Shown here piece by piece: positions 8,671 to 17,833 of a stretch of DNA of 51,250 bases (positions within the stretch are counted from its first letter, which is position 1; each line of letters opens with the position of its first letter). The notes below the pieces were generated by a model, which was not told the origin of the DNA, ran no database searches, and worked only from the letters and a program-made list of their open reading frames with translations. A program made the position numbers and the translations under genes. The DNA is from Pseudomonadota bacterium (GTDB lineage Bacteria; Pseudomonadota; Gammaproteobacteria; Burkholderiales; Burkholderiaceae_C), in NCBI GenBank assembly GCA_021841865.1, contig JAKCDM010000005.1, positions 8,822-60,071 of the forward strand. Reading direction: 5' to 3'.

Positions 8671-9278
8671 TCAGTCACCATCGTCCACCGGGGCCGCCGC
8701 GAACACGCAGGGCGGGCCCTCCGGCAGGTTCTCGACCAGGACCATCCGCGGGGCGGGCGTGGAGCCCGGGCGCGGTTCCAGCACGAAGCGCACGAGGCGC
8801 CCGTCCCATGCCGGCGACAGATCGCCGCAGCCATCCGAGCCCCGCATCTCGGCGTGATGTTTCGCGTGCGCGCCACGCTCGATGAAAAGCCGCCACCGCG
8901 CGCCGGCGGCGTGAGCATCCTGAAGCTCACCTTGTCATGTTCCGGCTGTCGGGGGAGCATGCACTCCTGCTGCGCGCTCCTGCCGCCGGGAAGCCTGGTG
9001 GGGGTCCTGAGCAGTTGACGGATCCGGCGCTTGCCGAGCCAGCTGGCCGGGTGGAGGTGATGAGCGCTTTCCAGGTCGTGGCGCAGCACCAGGCTGTGGT
9101 CGAAGCTCAGCGTCGTGTGGTTCTCGAACTCGTAGCGGATGACCGGAACACGGCGTCGAGAAACCAGGCCGCCGGCCTTGCCCGACACCGGATCAGGCTG
9201 CGTCGGCACGTGCATCGTTGCGCCCTGCGCGAGGTGCATGGCGAACCATACGCCGAGACCTCCGAGCCATCGCCGCAT
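8671..9278 (-). pseudogene. Frameshifted single-domain FDYSLQL gene (copy H)
   Basis: The start is good (AAGGA before ATG at 9278) and the signal peptide (MRRWLGGLGVWFAMHLAQG) is intact. The domain opens with VIRYEFENHTTLSFDHSLVL and proceeds to VSFRMLTP. Just after this, around 8902-8910, the reading must slip by one base. In the new frame it continues GARWRLFIERG...CGDLSPAWDGRLVRFVLEPRP...MVLVENLPEGPPCVF and stops at 8671, which is exactly what the family predicts. A single missing base within a GC run (between the CCG of TP and the GGC of G) explains it. Without a frameshift the product would be a 215-residue protein with an Arg-rich nonsense tail. A sequencing error is possible. Confidence 0.75.
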
Positions 9279-9334
9279 GCATCCGTCCTTGTGTCAGGCC
9301 AGCGGGTCGCAGGTCCGCATGCCTTGACCATGCT

Positions 9335-9502
9335 AGTCCACTGCGTCAGGGAAATGGCACCCCCCGTGTGGCCCCAGGCCTGCCCAATCAAGGCGCAGGG
9401 CACAGCCGGGTCGGGCACCCGGCGAAGACCTGCAACGCCGAGTGGGCAGGCCTGGGGCCGCACCCGCAGGGCCGAGGCGCCATTTCCCTGACGCAGTGGA
9501 CT
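9335..9502. mobile_element. MITE-like inverted-repeat element, copy 1 (168 bp)
   Basis: The element is bounded by perfect 24-bp inverted termini (left starts AGTCCACTGCGTCAGG, right is its complement ending CGCAGTGGACT). Inside lies a second dyad: GGCCCCAGGCCTGCCC near the left pairs with GGGCAGGCCTGGGGCC near the right, so most of the element could fold into one long hairpin. There is no coding capacity. A longer relative lies at 48886-49146. I see no clear target duplication around this copy. It sits between the FDYSLQL cluster and the end of cbbO. Confidence 0.8.
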
Positions 9503-9555
9503 GGGGATTCCAGCCAGCCCTGGCGGCTCCCGCGGGCCTGATGCATGCCCGACTG

Positions 9556-9573
9556 GCGCCGGCCTGCCGGCGC
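9556..9573. terminator. Possible terminator hairpin after cbbO
   Basis: GCGCCGGC-CT-GCCGGCGC forms an 8-bp stem 35-52 bp downstream of the cbbO stop on the minus strand. The 2-base loop is tight and there is no T-run, so an intrinsic terminator is only possible, not shown. Confidence 0.35.
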
Positions 9574-9607
9574 AATGACGCCGCGCTGACAGAGCGTCGG
9601 CGGCGCA

Positions 9608-11965
9608 TCAGCGCGTCAGGCTCATATACAGCAACGGCAGCCTTTCCGGCAGGCGCTCGACCTTGTCGATCACGCTGAAATTGCGCGCGCCGAAGATCCG
9701 CGACACGTACAGGTCGGCATGCGGATCCAGCGACAACGCATGCACGGTGACACCCTGGCGTGCCAGCGTCTCGACGGCGTGGCGCGTGTCATGGCGCAGG
9801 TATTGCGGGTCGCGCACATCGCTGTCCGCCGGTTCGCCGTCGGTCACCACCAGGCACAGCCGGCGCCGCCTGGCCTGCCGTGCCAGCAACTGTCCGGCGT
9901 GGCGCAGCCCCGCACCCATGCGCGTGGAGTAGGCGCCGCGCATGCCCGCAAGGCGCGCCCTGGCCAGTTCGCCGTAGGGTTGCTCGAAGTCCTTGAAGCG
10001 GTAGTAGTGCACGTCGTGGCGGCCGTCGGAGCAGAAACCGTGGATGGCGAAGGGATCGCCGATGCGCTGCAGCGCCTCGGCCAGCAGCACGGTGGCCGAG
10101 CGCGTCAGGTCGAGCACGCTGTAGTCGCGGCCGCGCACCTTGTCGTTGGAGGACTCCGACAGATCGAGCAGCACCATCACCGCGAGGTCGCGCTGCGCGC
10201 GCTCCAGGCGCACCATGCAGCGCGGGTCGGGCTGCGTACCCATGCGCAGGTCGCTCATCGCGCGCACCGCGGCATCGAGGTCGATGTCGTCGCCGTCCTG
10301 CCGGTGCCGCAGGCGCTGCAGGCCCTGCGGGATCATGGATTCGATGAGCCGCTTCAGGCGCGATACCACCGGCTTGTGCTCCGCCAGGATGGCATCGATG
10401 CGCGCCCGATCTCCGAGCGGGGGATGGCGCTCGAGCACGGTGGCCCAGCTCGGGCGCTCGAGCTGGATCTGGTAGTCCCACTCCGGATAGTGGTACGGCT
10501 CGGACACCGGCGCCCGCCCTTGCAGCGAATTGATGGTCACCTGTTCCTGGTCGAGATGGAACTCCGTGGGCAGCACCCAGACCTCCTGCGCGTCGTCGCC
10601 AGCGAACTCGCAGTCGATCTCGTTGACCATCTCCATCACGTTGACCTTGCGCCGGACCTGCTGGCGCGCCTGCCACGTCGCCTGCAGCGCCTGCGCCTCG
10701 TCGTAGGCCTCGAACTGCCAGACCACGCGGTTGTCGTCGCGGTACAGCGCGCGCTGCCCGTCCAGGCGACGGTGGAATTCGGGCAGGCCCAGCGCCTGCA
10801 GGCCATGGCCCAGCTCCACGCCGAGCTGCCAGCTAAGCCGGTTGTCGCGCAGGTCGGGCTGCGCCCTGAAGGCCGCGACGCCCTGGCGAACCCAGGGGTG
10901 CGCATCGTCCGGCGCGGGCTCCAGCAACGCGCGCGCCAGGCGATGCAGCAGGTCGCCGGCGCGCCGCGGCTCGCTCGTGTCGGCCGGCCCGTGCAGCGCC
11001 AGCCAGGGTGCGCGCATGTTGGGAAAGCGCCGGATGGCCAGGGATTCGACGCGCGCATCCTCGATCAGCTCGACCAGCGCGATCTGCAGGGGAGCGAGCT
11101 CCTGCATGGACAGCGCGCGACGCGAGAACATCAGGTGTGCGGTGCAGTGGTTGACCGCGGCGCGATACAGCTCCAGCCCGCTGACCATCGGCTGCGCCGG
11201 CGTGGCGCAGCCGCCCGCACGCCAGTCGTCGTAGGCGTCGGCGATGTGCACCACGTGGTCTTCGATGAAGGGGCGCAGGCCTTCGCGATGCTCGTGGTCG
11301 CCGGACGTGGGGCGCAGGAACACGTCGCGCCCCCACATCGCGCGCAGGTAGATGTTGAGCCGACGCTGCACGTTGACCAGCAGGGTGCCCTTGCGCTCCT
11401 GCTGCAGCACCGCCTGTGCGTCGGGGCTGCGCAGCGAAAAATACAGGGCCTGCCCGTCGAAGTCGGCCTTGTAGGCCTGTGCGCCCCACTGCACCCAGCG
11501 TCGCAAGCCGCCCAGCGTGAGCTGCGACAGCAGTTCGTCCAGGTGCTCGAGCATCGGGCGCAGCGCGCGCGGCACCTGACCCAGCATCAGCGACAGCACG
11601 CCGAAGAACTGGCGCAGCAAGTCGTCGTCGCCGAGGCGCCGCGCTGCCTGCGGGGCGGTGGCGGCGATCAGCGCCAGCACGGCGCCCGAGGTCTTCGACG
11701 CCATGGCCAGCAGGAAGTTCACCAGCTCCGGCAGCATGTCCTCGCCCACCGCGCGCGCCGTCTCGGGCATGGCCTGCAGGTAGGTCACGACGAGCTGCTC
11801 GCCACGCCCGAGCCGGTGCAGCGCCAACGCGCCGTTCAGGTAGTTGTCCAGGCCGCGCGGCGAGAACGCCCGCGCGGCCTCGGCCCAGGTCGCGCGCAGC
11901 AGTTCCTGCGCGCCGCCCGGCAGGTCGTCGACGAGTTCCTGGAATTCCTCGAGATGGAGGGCCAT
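9608..11965 (-). CDS. cbbO: RuBisCO activation protein CbbO (von Willebrand A domain)
   Basis: 785 residues, the usual CbbO size. With the hexameric AAA+ ring CbbQ it removes inhibitory sugar phosphates from RuBisCO. The C-terminal third is a von Willebrand factor A domain with an intact metal-ion-dependent adhesion site (DLSESS, about residue 597, with later GMRGAYSTRMG and VVTDGEP segments). The N-terminal region is helical and typical of CbbO. It follows cbbQ after 24 bp and is the last gene of cbbLSQO on the minus strand. Confidence 0.93.
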   Translation of the reverse strand: MALHLEEFQELVDDLPGGAQELLRATWAEAARAFSPRGLDNYLNGALALHRLGRGEQLVVTYLQAMPETARAVGEDMLPELVNFLLAMASKTSGAVLALIAATAPQAARRLGDDDLLRQFFGVLSLMLGQVPRALRPMLEHLDELLSQLTLGGLRRWVQWGAQAYKADFDGQALYFSLRSPDAQAVLQQERKGTLLVNVQRRLNIYLRAMWGRDVFLRPTSGDHEHREGLRPFIEDHVVHIADAYDDWRAGGCATPAQPMVSGLELYRAAVNHCTAHLMFSRRALSMQELAPLQIALVELIEDARVESLAIRRFPNMRAPWLALHGPADTSEPRRAGDLLHRLARALLEPAPDDAHPWVRQGVAAFRAQPDLRDNRLSWQLGVELGHGLQALGLPEFHRRLDGQRALYRDDNRVVWQFEAYDEAQALQATWQARQQVRRKVNVMEMVNEIDCEFAGDDAQEVWVLPTEFHLDQEQVTINSLQGRAPVSEPYHYPEWDYQIQLERPSWATVLERHPPLGDRARIDAILAEHKPVVSRLKRLIESMIPQGLQRLRHRQDGDDIDLDAAVRAMSDLRMGTQPDPRCMVRLERAQRDLAVMVLLDLSESSNDKVRGRDYSVLDLTRSATVLLAEALQRIGDPFAIHGFCSDGRHDVHYYRFKDFEQPYGELARARLAGMRGAYSTRMGAGLRHAGQLLARQARRRRLCLVVTDGEPADSDVRDPQYLRHDTRHAVETLARQGVTVHALSLDPHADLYVSRIFGARNFSVIDKVERLPERLPLLYMSLTR

Positions 11966-11989
11966 GGCGGTGCGCGCCCGGTGCGGGAC

Positions 11990-12799
11990 TCAGAAATAGG
12001 TGGTGACGGCGGCGTCGAGGGCGTCGCGCATGTCCGGGTCGTCGGTGATCGGGCGCACCAGCGCCATGCGGCAGGCCTGCGCCGCGCCGATGCCGCGTGC
12101 GATCAGCGAGCCGGCGTGGATGAGCATGCGCGTGGACAGCCCCTCGTCCAGCCCGTGGCCCTTCAGGTTGCGCGAGCGCTCGGCGATGTGCACCAGGCTG
12201 GCGGCCACGTCGGGCGCCACGCCCGACTCGTGGGCCACGATCTCGGCTTCGACCTCGGCCTGCGGATACTGGAAATCCAGCGCGGCGAAGCGCTGCTTGG
12301 TGGACTGCTTCAGGTCCTTCATCAGGCTCTGGTAGCCGGGGTTGTAGGAGATCACCAGCTGGAAATCGGGGTGCGCCTGGAGCATCTCGCCCTTCTTCTC
12401 CAGCGGCAGCATGCGCCGCGCGTCGGTCAGCGGATGGATGACCACCGTGGTGTCCTGGCGCGCCTCGACGACCTCGTCCAGATAGCAGATGGCGCCGATG
12501 CGCGCCGCCATCGCGAGCGGGCCGTCCTGCCAGCGCGTGCCGGCCGCGTCCAGCAGGTAGCGCCCGACCAGGTCGCTGGCGGTCATGTCCTCGTTGCAGG
12601 CCACGGTCACCAGCGGGCGGGCGAGGCGATGCGCCATGTATTCGACAAAGCGCGTCTTGCCGCAGCCGGTGGGGCCCTTGAGCATCACCGGCATGCGCAC
12701 CGAATAGGCGGCTTCGTACAGCACCACCTCGTCGGCGACACTGCGGTAATAGGGTTCGCGTTCCACGCGGTGGGCATCGACAACGTGTTCGTGGCGCAT
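11990..12799 (-). CDS. cbbQ: RuBisCO activase AAA+ ATPase CbbQ
   Basis: 269 residues of the MoxR/NorQ AAA+ group. Walker A is GPTGCGKT (about 43-50), Walker B ICYLDEV (about 104-110), and the sensor/arginine-finger region follows in ISYNPGYQSLMKDLKQSTKQRF. It forms the motor of the CbbQO activase that remodels inhibited RuBisCO. I chose the ATG at 12799 because it begins just before the conserved 'EPYYRSVADEVVLYEAA' segment; an upstream reading would run through the end of cbbS in a different frame. The cbbS-cbbQ gap is 115 bp. Confidence 0.93.
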   Translation of the reverse strand: MRHEHVVDAHRVEREPYYRSVADEVVLYEAAYSVRMPVMLKGPTGCGKTRFVEYMAHRLARPLVTVACNEDMTASDLVGRYLLDAAGTRWQDGPLAMAARIGAICYLDEVVEARQDTTVVIHPLTDARRMLPLEKKGEMLQAHPDFQLVISYNPGYQSLMKDLKQSTKQRFAALDFQYPQAEVEAEIVAHESGVAPDVAASLVHIAERSRNLKGHGLDEGLSTRMLIHAGSLIARGIGAAQACRMALVRPITDDPDMRDALDAAVTTYF

Positions 12800-12914
12800 G
12801 GCGACTTCTCGCAGGCGGGAGAGGCGCCGCGCACGGCGGCGCCCTTCGGGGTGGACGATGCGCGGCCGCGCGGCGCGGGCGCGGCGCACGCCGGGGCGCG
12901 CGGGCGCGCCGGGT

Positions 12915-13244
12915 TCAGCGATAGACGACGAACGACGTGCCCTGGCTTTGCGCGAAGTTGTCGTAGGCGACGAAGCGCACCATGTGATCGGGGAATTCGC
13001 GGTGGCAGGCCTCGATCTCGGCGAGCACGGCGTCGACCGACTGCTCTCCGAACATGGGCAGCTTCCACATGTACCAGAAGCTGACCTTGGCCAGCGTCGA
13101 GCGCTCGGTGTGCTCGACCGCCGGGTTCCAGCCGCGCGCCAGCGCGAAGGAGATCTGGCGACGCACCTGCTCGGGGTCGAGTTGCGGCAGGTAGGAGAAG
13201 GTTTCGTACTTCTTGGTCGACGTGTAGGCCTGGACGATGGACAT
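12915..13244 (-). CDS. cbbS: RuBisCO small subunit, form I
   Basis: 109 residues with the signature opening [21 protein letters not shown] and the core [11 protein letters not shown], ending in [21 protein letters not shown]. It assembles with CbbL as L8S8. The short N-terminus without the insertion seen in carboxysomal subunits fits the form IAq type that is paired with cbbQO. It lies 55 bp downstream of cbbL. Confidence 0.96.
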   Translation of the reverse strand: MSIVQAYTSTKKYETFSYLPQLDPEQVRRQISFALARGWNPAVEHTERSTLAKVSFWYMWKLPMFGEQSVDAVLAEIEACHREFPDHMVRFVAYDNFAQSQGTSFVVYR

Positions 13245-13299
13245 GGTGATTTCCTGGAAAGGGGGGCTCGCGACGCCGGCGCGCCGGCGCCGGCATGGA

Positions 13300-14721
13300 T
13301 CAGCGATGGGCGACGTCGAGCTTGTCGACGGTGTCGAACTCGAACTTGATTTCCTTCCACGTTTCCATGGCGATCTTCAGCTCGGGCGAGTTCTGCGCCG
13401 CGGCGCTGAGGATCTCCTTGCCCTCGCGCTCGAGCTGGCGCCCCTCGTTGCGCGCCTGCACGCAGGCCTCCAGGGCCACGCGGTTGGCCGCCGCGCCGGC
13501 CGCGTTGCCCCACGGGTGGCCGAGCGTGCCGCCGCCGAACTGCAGCACCGAGTCGTCGCCGAAGATGCTCACCAGCGCCGGCATGTGCCAGACGTGGATG
13601 CCGCCGGACGCCACCGGCAGCATGCCCGGCATGGATCCCCAGTCCTGGTCGAAGAAGATGCCGCGCGAGCGGTCCTCCTTGATGAACTTGTCGCGCATGA
13701 TGTCGATCCAGCCCAGCGTCGCCTCGCGGTCGCCTTCGAGCTTGCCGACCACCGTGCCGGAGTGCAGGTGGTCGCCGCCCGACAGGCGCAGCGCCTTGCT
13801 CAGCACGCGGAAGTGGATGCCGTGATGCGGGTTGCGGTCCAGCACGGCATGCATGGCGCGGTGGATGTGCAGCAGCACGCCGTTGTCGCGGCACCACTGC
13901 GCCAGGCCGGTGTTGGCGCAGAAGCCGCCGGTCAGGTAGTCGTGCATGATGATCGGCGCGCCGATCGACTTGGCGTACTCGGCGCGCTTGAACATCTCGT
14001 CGGGGGTCGGCGCGGTGACGTTCAGGTAGTGGCCCTTGCGCTCACCGGTTTCCCGCTCGGACTTCTCGATGGCCTCCATGACGAAGTCGAAACGCTGCTT
14101 CCAGCGCATGAACGGCTGGGAGTTGACGTTCTCGTCGTCCTTCGTGAAGTCGAGGCCGCCGCGCAGGCATTCGTACACCGCGCGCCCGTAGTTCTTCGCC
14201 GACAGACCGAGCTTGGGCTTGATGGTGCAGCCCAGCAGCGGCCGGCCGTACTTGTTCATGATGTCGCGCTCGACCTGGATGCCGTGGGGCGGCCCGTTGC
14301 AGGTCTTCACGTAGGCCAGCGGAAACCGCACATCCTCCAGGCGCAGCGCGCGGATGGCCTTGAAGCCGAACACATTGCCGACCAGCGAGGTGAACACGTT
14401 GACCACCGAGCCCTCCTCGAACAGATCGATCGGGTAGGCGACGAAGGCGTAGAAGCAGGTGTCGTCGCCCGGCACGTCCTCGATGCGATAGGCGCGGCCC
14501 TTGTAGTAATCCAGGTCGGTCAGCAGGTCGGTCCACACCGTGGTCCAGGTTCCGGTGGACGACTCGGCGGCCACCGCGGCGGCGGCCTCCTCGCGATCCA
14601 CGCCGGGCTGCGGGGTGATCTTGAAGCAGGCCAGAATGTCGGAGTCACGCGGCGTGTACTCGGGCATCCAGTAGGTCTGCCGGTATTCCTTGACGCCGGC
14701 CTGATAGGTCTTCACTGCCAT
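13300..14721 (-). CDS. cbbL: RuBisCO large subunit, form IA
   Basis: 473 residues. It carries the carbamylated-lysine motif [13 protein letters not shown], the active-site TIKPKLGLS, loop 6 [10 protein letters not shown] and the C-terminal VDKLDVA. It fixes CO2 on ribulose-1,5-bisphosphate in the cytoplasm. The green-type sequence and the downstream cbbSQO identify the form IAq operon; no carboxysome shell genes are present in the window, so the enzyme is presumably free in the cytoplasm. AGGAG lies 8 bp before the ATG at 14721. It is preceded by an AT-rich control region. Confidence 0.97.
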   Translation of the reverse strand: MAVKTYQAGVKEYRQTYWMPEYTPRDSDILACFKITPQPGVDREEAAAAVAAESSTGTWTTVWTDLLTDLDYYKGRAYRIEDVPGDDTCFYAFVAYPIDLFEEGSVVNVFTSLVGNVFGFKAIRALRLEDVRFPLAYVKTCNGPPHGIQVERDIMNKYGRPLLGCTIKPKLGLSAKNYGRAVYECLRGGLDFTKDDENVNSQPFMRWKQRFDFVMEAIEKSERETGERKGHYLNVTAPTPDEMFKRAEYAKSIGAPIIMHDYLTGGFCANTGLAQWCRDNGVLLHIHRAMHAVLDRNPHHGIHFRVLSKALRLSGGDHLHSGTVVGKLEGDREATLGWIDIMRDKFIKEDRSRGIFFDQDWGSMPGMLPVASGGIHVWHMPALVSIFGDDSVLQFGGGTLGHPWGNAAGAAANRVALEACVQARNEGRQLEREGKEILSAAAQNSPELKIAMETWKEIKFEFDTVDKLDVAHR

Positions 14722-14834
14722 GTCGATGACTCCTGGAGGATCACGCGCGATCCGTGGTGTGTCGTCCCTGCGCCGGCCGGCTGACGCGTTGCCGCCCCGG
14801 GACACGCCCGCGAAAAGCCGCGGGATGGGCGTAA

Positions 14835-14905
14835 CCATAAGCAGGCATTGAAATAAACACAATTTATATAATCAACATCTCAATTAAATTTTTTTCACCT
14901 ATTTG
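14835..14905 (-). promoter_or_regulatory. AT-rich control region upstream of cbbL
   Basis: A markedly AT-rich island in a GC-rich genome lies 115-185 bp before cbbL. On the minus strand it includes ATTTAAT, a 10-bp gap, then ATTATATAAAT, an imperfect dyad of the kind bound by LysR-type regulators such as CbbR. It is the only region between cbbL and the divergent protease gene able to hold the operon promoter. The exact -35/-10 boxes are not clear. Confidence 0.55.
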
Positions 14906-14961
14906 CCTTGCTGCCCCACTCCGGATCGCAGCCCTCGCAGGCTGGCTGCTACGCTGCCGGC

Positions 14962-15510
14962 ATGTCCATGATTCCCCCCGACCGCAACCGGCCACCTCCG
15001 CCCGGCGGCACGCCCGGGGCGCCGCGGCGCGCGCCGACGCTGTCGGGCATGATCGCGGCGTGGCTGCTGATCGGCGGCCTCGTCTACCTGGCGGTGCTGC
15101 ATCTCGTGCCGGGGCTCGCGCCGCCGCGCATGGCCAGCCACGGCGACTCCACGCTCACGCTGCGTGCCGACCGGGCCGGCAACTACGAGGTCGACGGCTT
15201 GGTCAACGGCGTTGCGGTGCGCTTTCTGGTCGACACCGGCGCGACCACGCTCGCGCTGTCCGAGGCCATGGCGCGGCGCATGGGCATCGACGGCTGCATG
15301 GCGGGCGTGGGCAACACCGCCAACGGCAGCGTGCCGGTGTGCATGGCCAGCGCGCGCAGCGTGCGCTTCGGCCCGTTCGAGGCGCGCGATGTCCGCGTGA
15401 CCGTGCTGCCGAACCTGCGGGGCCGCGCGCTGCTCGGCATGAATGTGCTGAGCCGTCTGCGCATCACGCAAAGCGACGGCCGCATGACCCTGCAGCTGCC
15501 GCCGCGCTGA
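14962..15510 (+). CDS. Membrane-anchored retropepsin-like aspartic protease
   Basis: 182 residues. After a Pro-rich cytoplasmic start there is one membrane segment (MIAAWLLIGGLVYLAVLHLV, about 31-50), then a periplasmic single-lobed aspartic protease domain with the catalytic motif FLVDTGATTLALS and the matching hydrophobic segment LLGMNVLSRL near the C-terminus. This is the clan AA family (TIGR02281 type) common in proteobacteria; the active enzyme would be a homodimer. Start at 14962 is chosen before the Pro-rich segment; an ATG two codons later is equally possible, and no ribosome-binding site is evident. It diverges from cbbL. Substrate unknown. Confidence 0.82.
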   Translation: MSMIPPDRNRPPPPGGTPGAPRRAPTLSGMIAAWLLIGGLVYLAVLHLVPGLAPPRMASHGDSTLTLRADRAGNYEVDGLVNGVAVRFLVDTGATTLALSEAMARRMGIDGCMAGVGNTANGSVPVCMASARSVRFGPFEARDVRVTVLPNLRGRALLGMNVLSRLRITQSDGRMTLQLPPR

Positions 15511-15521
15511 GGCGCGCAGGC

Positions 15522-15588
15522 TGTCGCGCGCCTGTCGCGCGACAGGGGCCGCGCGCCGGGCTGCGGCGAAATGCGACGCGTTGCGACA
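15522..15588. promoter_or_regulatory. Possible upstream activator sites (TGTCGC / GCGACA dyads)
   Basis: CCTGTCGC-GCGACAGG (15531-15546) is a perfect 16-bp palindrome. Further half sites are TGTCGC at 15522 and GCGACA at 15583. They lie about 55-120 bp upstream of the sigma-54 promoter, the usual place for an NtrC-family activator such as AcoR. The activator gene is not in the window. Confidence 0.5.
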
Positions 15589-15641
15589 GCTTGCGGCGCC
15601 TGCGGCGCCCGCGGCGCCCGGCGGGGCCGCCTGCCGGCGCC

Positions 15642-15657
15642 TGGTACGGGTGTTGCT
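15642..15657 (+). promoter_or_regulatory. Sigma-54 promoter of the aldehyde dehydrogenase operon
   Basis: TGGTACG-GGTG-TTGCT matches the sigma-54 consensus TGGCACG-N4-TTGCW at all invariant positions, with GG (-24) and GC (-12) correctly spaced. It lies about 60 bp before the aldehyde dehydrogenase start. Confidence 0.8.
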
Positions 15658-15717
15658 GGAGAGATGCTCCGCAGGTGCGGCACTTCGTCGCGCCGCATCA
15701 CATCTCTGGAGACTTGC

Positions 15718-17238
<1,521 letters not shown>

Positions 17239-17290
17239 CAGGCAGCCGGGGCACGCCGCGCGCGGCGTGCCCGCCGACCGGGACTCCTCC

Positions 17291-17704
17291 ATGACCTTGC
17301 CCATCGACGCCGTGGCGCGCGTCACCGCCACGCCGGCCGCGCTGCAGTTGCTCGAGCGCCTGGTGGCGCAGCACGGCCCCGTGCTGTTCCACCAGTCCGG
17401 CGGCTGTTGCGACGGCAGTTCGCCGATGTGCTACCCGCAGGCGGAGTTCCTGGTCGGCGATCGCGACCGTCGGCTCGGCAGCATCGGGCCGGCGCCGTTT
17501 TTCATCAGCGGGCCGCAGTTCGAGTACTGGCAGCACACCCAGCTGATCATCGACGTGGTGCCGGGGCGCGGCGGAATGTTCTCGCTGGAGGGGCCGCATG
17601 GCATGCGCTTTCTCACGCGCTCGCGCCTGTTCAGCGATGCCGAGTGGCAATGGCTGAGCGAGCACGAACCGCACGGACCGCCATGCGGCGCGCAGCAGCC
17701 CTGA
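17291..17704 (+). CDS. DUF779 family protein
   Basis: 137 residues of the DUF779 family, with the hallmark LFHQSGGCCDGSSPMC (about 36-51) and the segment FFISGPQFEYWQHTQLIIDV. The clustered cysteines suggest metal or cofactor binding, but no activity is established to my knowledge. These genes typically follow AcoD-type aldehyde dehydrogenases, as here, and are expected to be co-transcribed from the sigma-54 promoter. Confidence 0.85.
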   Translation: MTLPIDAVARVTATPAALQLLERLVAQHGPVLFHQSGGCCDGSSPMCYPQAEFLVGDRDRRLGSIGPAPFFISGPQFEYWQHTQLIIDVVPGRGGMFSLEGPHGMRFLTRSRLFSDAEWQWLSEHEPHGPPCGAQQP

Positions 17705-17762
17705 GCAGGCCGCGCGGCGCGCGCAAGCAGGCGTTGCAGCGGTAAGCCGATGTGATCGGGCA

Positions 17763-17792
17763 TTGACGCCGCGACCTTCGCAGCCCTAGCTT
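17763..17792 (+). promoter_or_regulatory. Sigma-70-type promoter of the cupredoxin gene
   Basis: TTGACG (17763-17768), 18 bp, then TAGCTT (17787-17792), ending 41 bp before the cupredoxin ATG. This is the best housekeeping-type promoter visible in the window. Confidence 0.6.
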
Positions 17793-17833
17793 GCAGGCCG
17801 AGGGCGACAGGGGTCGCCCGCGGGAGCCTGCAG

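Noticed and set aside
1645-9278. FDYSLQL domains as aegerolysins, actinoporins or another known beta-sandwich toxin
   Set aside because: The F-x-N-x-T opening is vaguely similar to several beta-sandwich families, but no diagnostic motif beyond it was found; the name would be a guess.
8631-9278. Copy H read as an intact 215-residue protein
   Set aside because: Its last 90 residues are Arg/Cys/Pro-rich and match nothing, while the neighbouring frame gives exactly the missing family sequence.
9719-13084. Very long open frame on the plus strand (over 1100 codons)
   Set aside because: It is antisense to cbbO, cbbQ and cbbS, rich in Gln/His/Arg/Val with no domain pattern; such frames arise from the complement of high-GC coding sequence.
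14886-14900. A/T run near the cbbL control region as an intrinsic terminator
   Set aside because: There is no GC-rich stem before the T-run on either strand; it is better explained as part of the AT-rich promoter region.
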